A stretch of DNA of 6,476 nt, from the NCBI GenBank assembly GCA_019510535.1, contig JAEKKE010000045.1:1-6476 (forward strand), read 5' to 3'. A program made the position numbers and the translations under genes. Below are positions 5,924 through 6,476 of the stretch, piece after piece. Numbering within the stretch: position 1 is the stretch's first letter; every line of letters begins with the position of its first letter. Below the pieces are notes generated by a model. That model did no database searches. It was given only the letters and a program-made list of their open reading frames with translations, and was not told the DNA's origin. This stretch comes from Acidobacteriota bacterium (GTDB lineage: Bacteria; Acidobacteriota; Terriglobia; Terriglobales; Acidobacteriaceae).

Positions 5924-6476
5924 CTACCACAGCACCCCGTGGACCGGTTGTTCCGGTGGAGGAATATCTTTTTCGTTAAGTAACTGTCTGAGATTGATCT
6001 CTATACCTCGGGTAATCGAGGTAAGTGGTACATCGAACAGGGTGTTATCGAAAGGATCTTCCAGGTCGCGGCCGATCTTGTCCAGCGCCAGAAAGATGAA
6101 TCCCACCAGGGTAGAACCCAGAGGAGTGTACCAACCCAGAGTGTTAACCAGGGCCAGAGGCAGAACGAGGCAGTAGATATGAGTAAACAATTGAGGAAAA
6201 TAGTCGTACTGCTTGGGCATCGGCGTGTTCTTGATCCGCTCTGCGCCCCCCTGTGCATCCGCAAGATCATTCAGAGTTGTATCCATCTGAGCCCATTGCA
6301 AAGAGTCCATCCAGCCTTTTCGCACACACTCCCGAAGAATCCTGCCCATTTGCAGCTGGAGGCGAAGTGGAACGTTGTCATCAGCGCGAAGTTCGTCAAT
6401 CTGCTCTTGTGGCAGTAATCTCTCCAGTTCCGCCCAGGGTTCGAGTCGCCGAAGATGCTGCCGCAGTGCATGTACG
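5924..6476 (-). CDS. Bestrophin-like (YneE/UPF0187 family) membrane channel, 5' partial
   Basis: The minus-strand frame is open to the window edge, giving 183 C-terminal residues and a TAG stop at 5926-5924. The ATG at 6349 is internal: upstream codons continue in frame with family-like sequence (RLLPQEQIDELRADDNVPL). Bestrophin hallmarks follow in order: LADAQGGAERIKNTPMPKQY, a hydrophobic segment (FPQLFTHIYCLVLPLALVNTLGW in pieces), WYTPLGSTLVGFIFLALDKIG, then the acidic LEDPFDN and VPLTSITRGIEINLRQLL near the C-terminus. Bacterial bestrophins form pentameric inner-membrane ion channels; a bacterial homologue (KpBest) conducts cations, whereas animal ones conduct chloride. The visible part covers the last membrane helices and the cytosolic tail. 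The missing N-terminal part, about 100-120 residues by family length, lies outside the window. It converges on the AhpD-like gene across the palindromic element. Confidence 0.9.
   Translation of the reverse strand, partial: VHALRQHLRRLEPWAELERLLPQEQIDELRADDNVPLRLQLQMGRILRECVRKGWMDSLQWAQMDTTLNDLADAQGGAERIKNTPMPKQYDYFPQLFTHIYCLVLPLALVNTLGWYTPLGSTLVGFIFLALDKIGRDLEDPFDNTLFDVPLTSITRGIEINLRQLLNEKDIPPPEQPVHGVLW

Noticed and set aside
5514..5930. Minus-strand ORF of 138 codons crossing the palindromic region
   Set aside because: It overlaps most of the AhpD-like gene antisense, shows no recognisable motif, and its cysteine/arginine-rich content is typical of a shadow frame.
5924..6349. Bestrophin-like gene starting at the ATG at 6349
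   Set aside because: The frame stays open to the window edge and upstream codons continue family-like sequence, so this ATG is internal and the gene is 5' partial.

Overview
This 6.5 kb stretch is ordinary-looking bacterial chromosome: moderately GC-rich, densely coding, six protein genes and short intergenic gaps. It has no rRNA, tRNA, CRISPR array or transposase gene. The gene content (a membrane-anchored MutS-like ATPase, a KdgT-type permease beside a PdxA-family dehydrogenase, an MFS carrier with an AhpD-like protein, and a bacterial bestrophin) and the codon use would fit a soil heterotroph such as an Acidobacteriaceae member (Terriglobus/Granulicella/Edaphobacter type). That placement is an impression from family content and was not tested.

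Layout. Bases 1-1620 (+) hold a MutS-family ATPase cut off at its 5' end by the window edge. It converges on a minus-strand pair, kdgT (3729-2713) then pdxA (2654-1647), which looks like one operon for uptake and oxidation of a sugar acid. The 26 bp between the MutS-like gene and pdxA contain a hairpin that reads as an intrinsic terminator for the kdgT-pdxA transcript. A 225 bp intergenic region (3730-3954) separates kdgT from a divergent plus-strand pair: an MFS transporter (3955-5214) and, 11 bp later, a carboxymuconolactone decarboxylase/AhpD-like protein (5226-5774). A bestrophin-like channel gene (minus strand, stop at 5924) runs off the right edge. The 149 bp between the two convergent 3' ends (5775-5923) hold a nested inverted-repeat element.

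How the genes may work together. KdgT-family permeases import 2-keto-3-deoxygluconate and related acid sugars. PdxA paralogues (PdxA2) are known to oxidise 4-phospho-D-threonate or 4-phospho-D-erythronate made by DUF1537-family kinases. The pairing here therefore points to four-carbon acid-sugar catabolism rather than vitamin B6 synthesis, although no kinase gene lies in the window. The divergent MFS/AhpD-like pair may share regulation with it through the common intergenic region; that is inference.

The items most worth a second look are the nested palindrome at 5803-5917, a 10-bp tandem duplication that reshapes the C-terminus of pdxA, and the membrane-anchored MutS-like protein. I found no clear sign of a wholly new multi-gene system.
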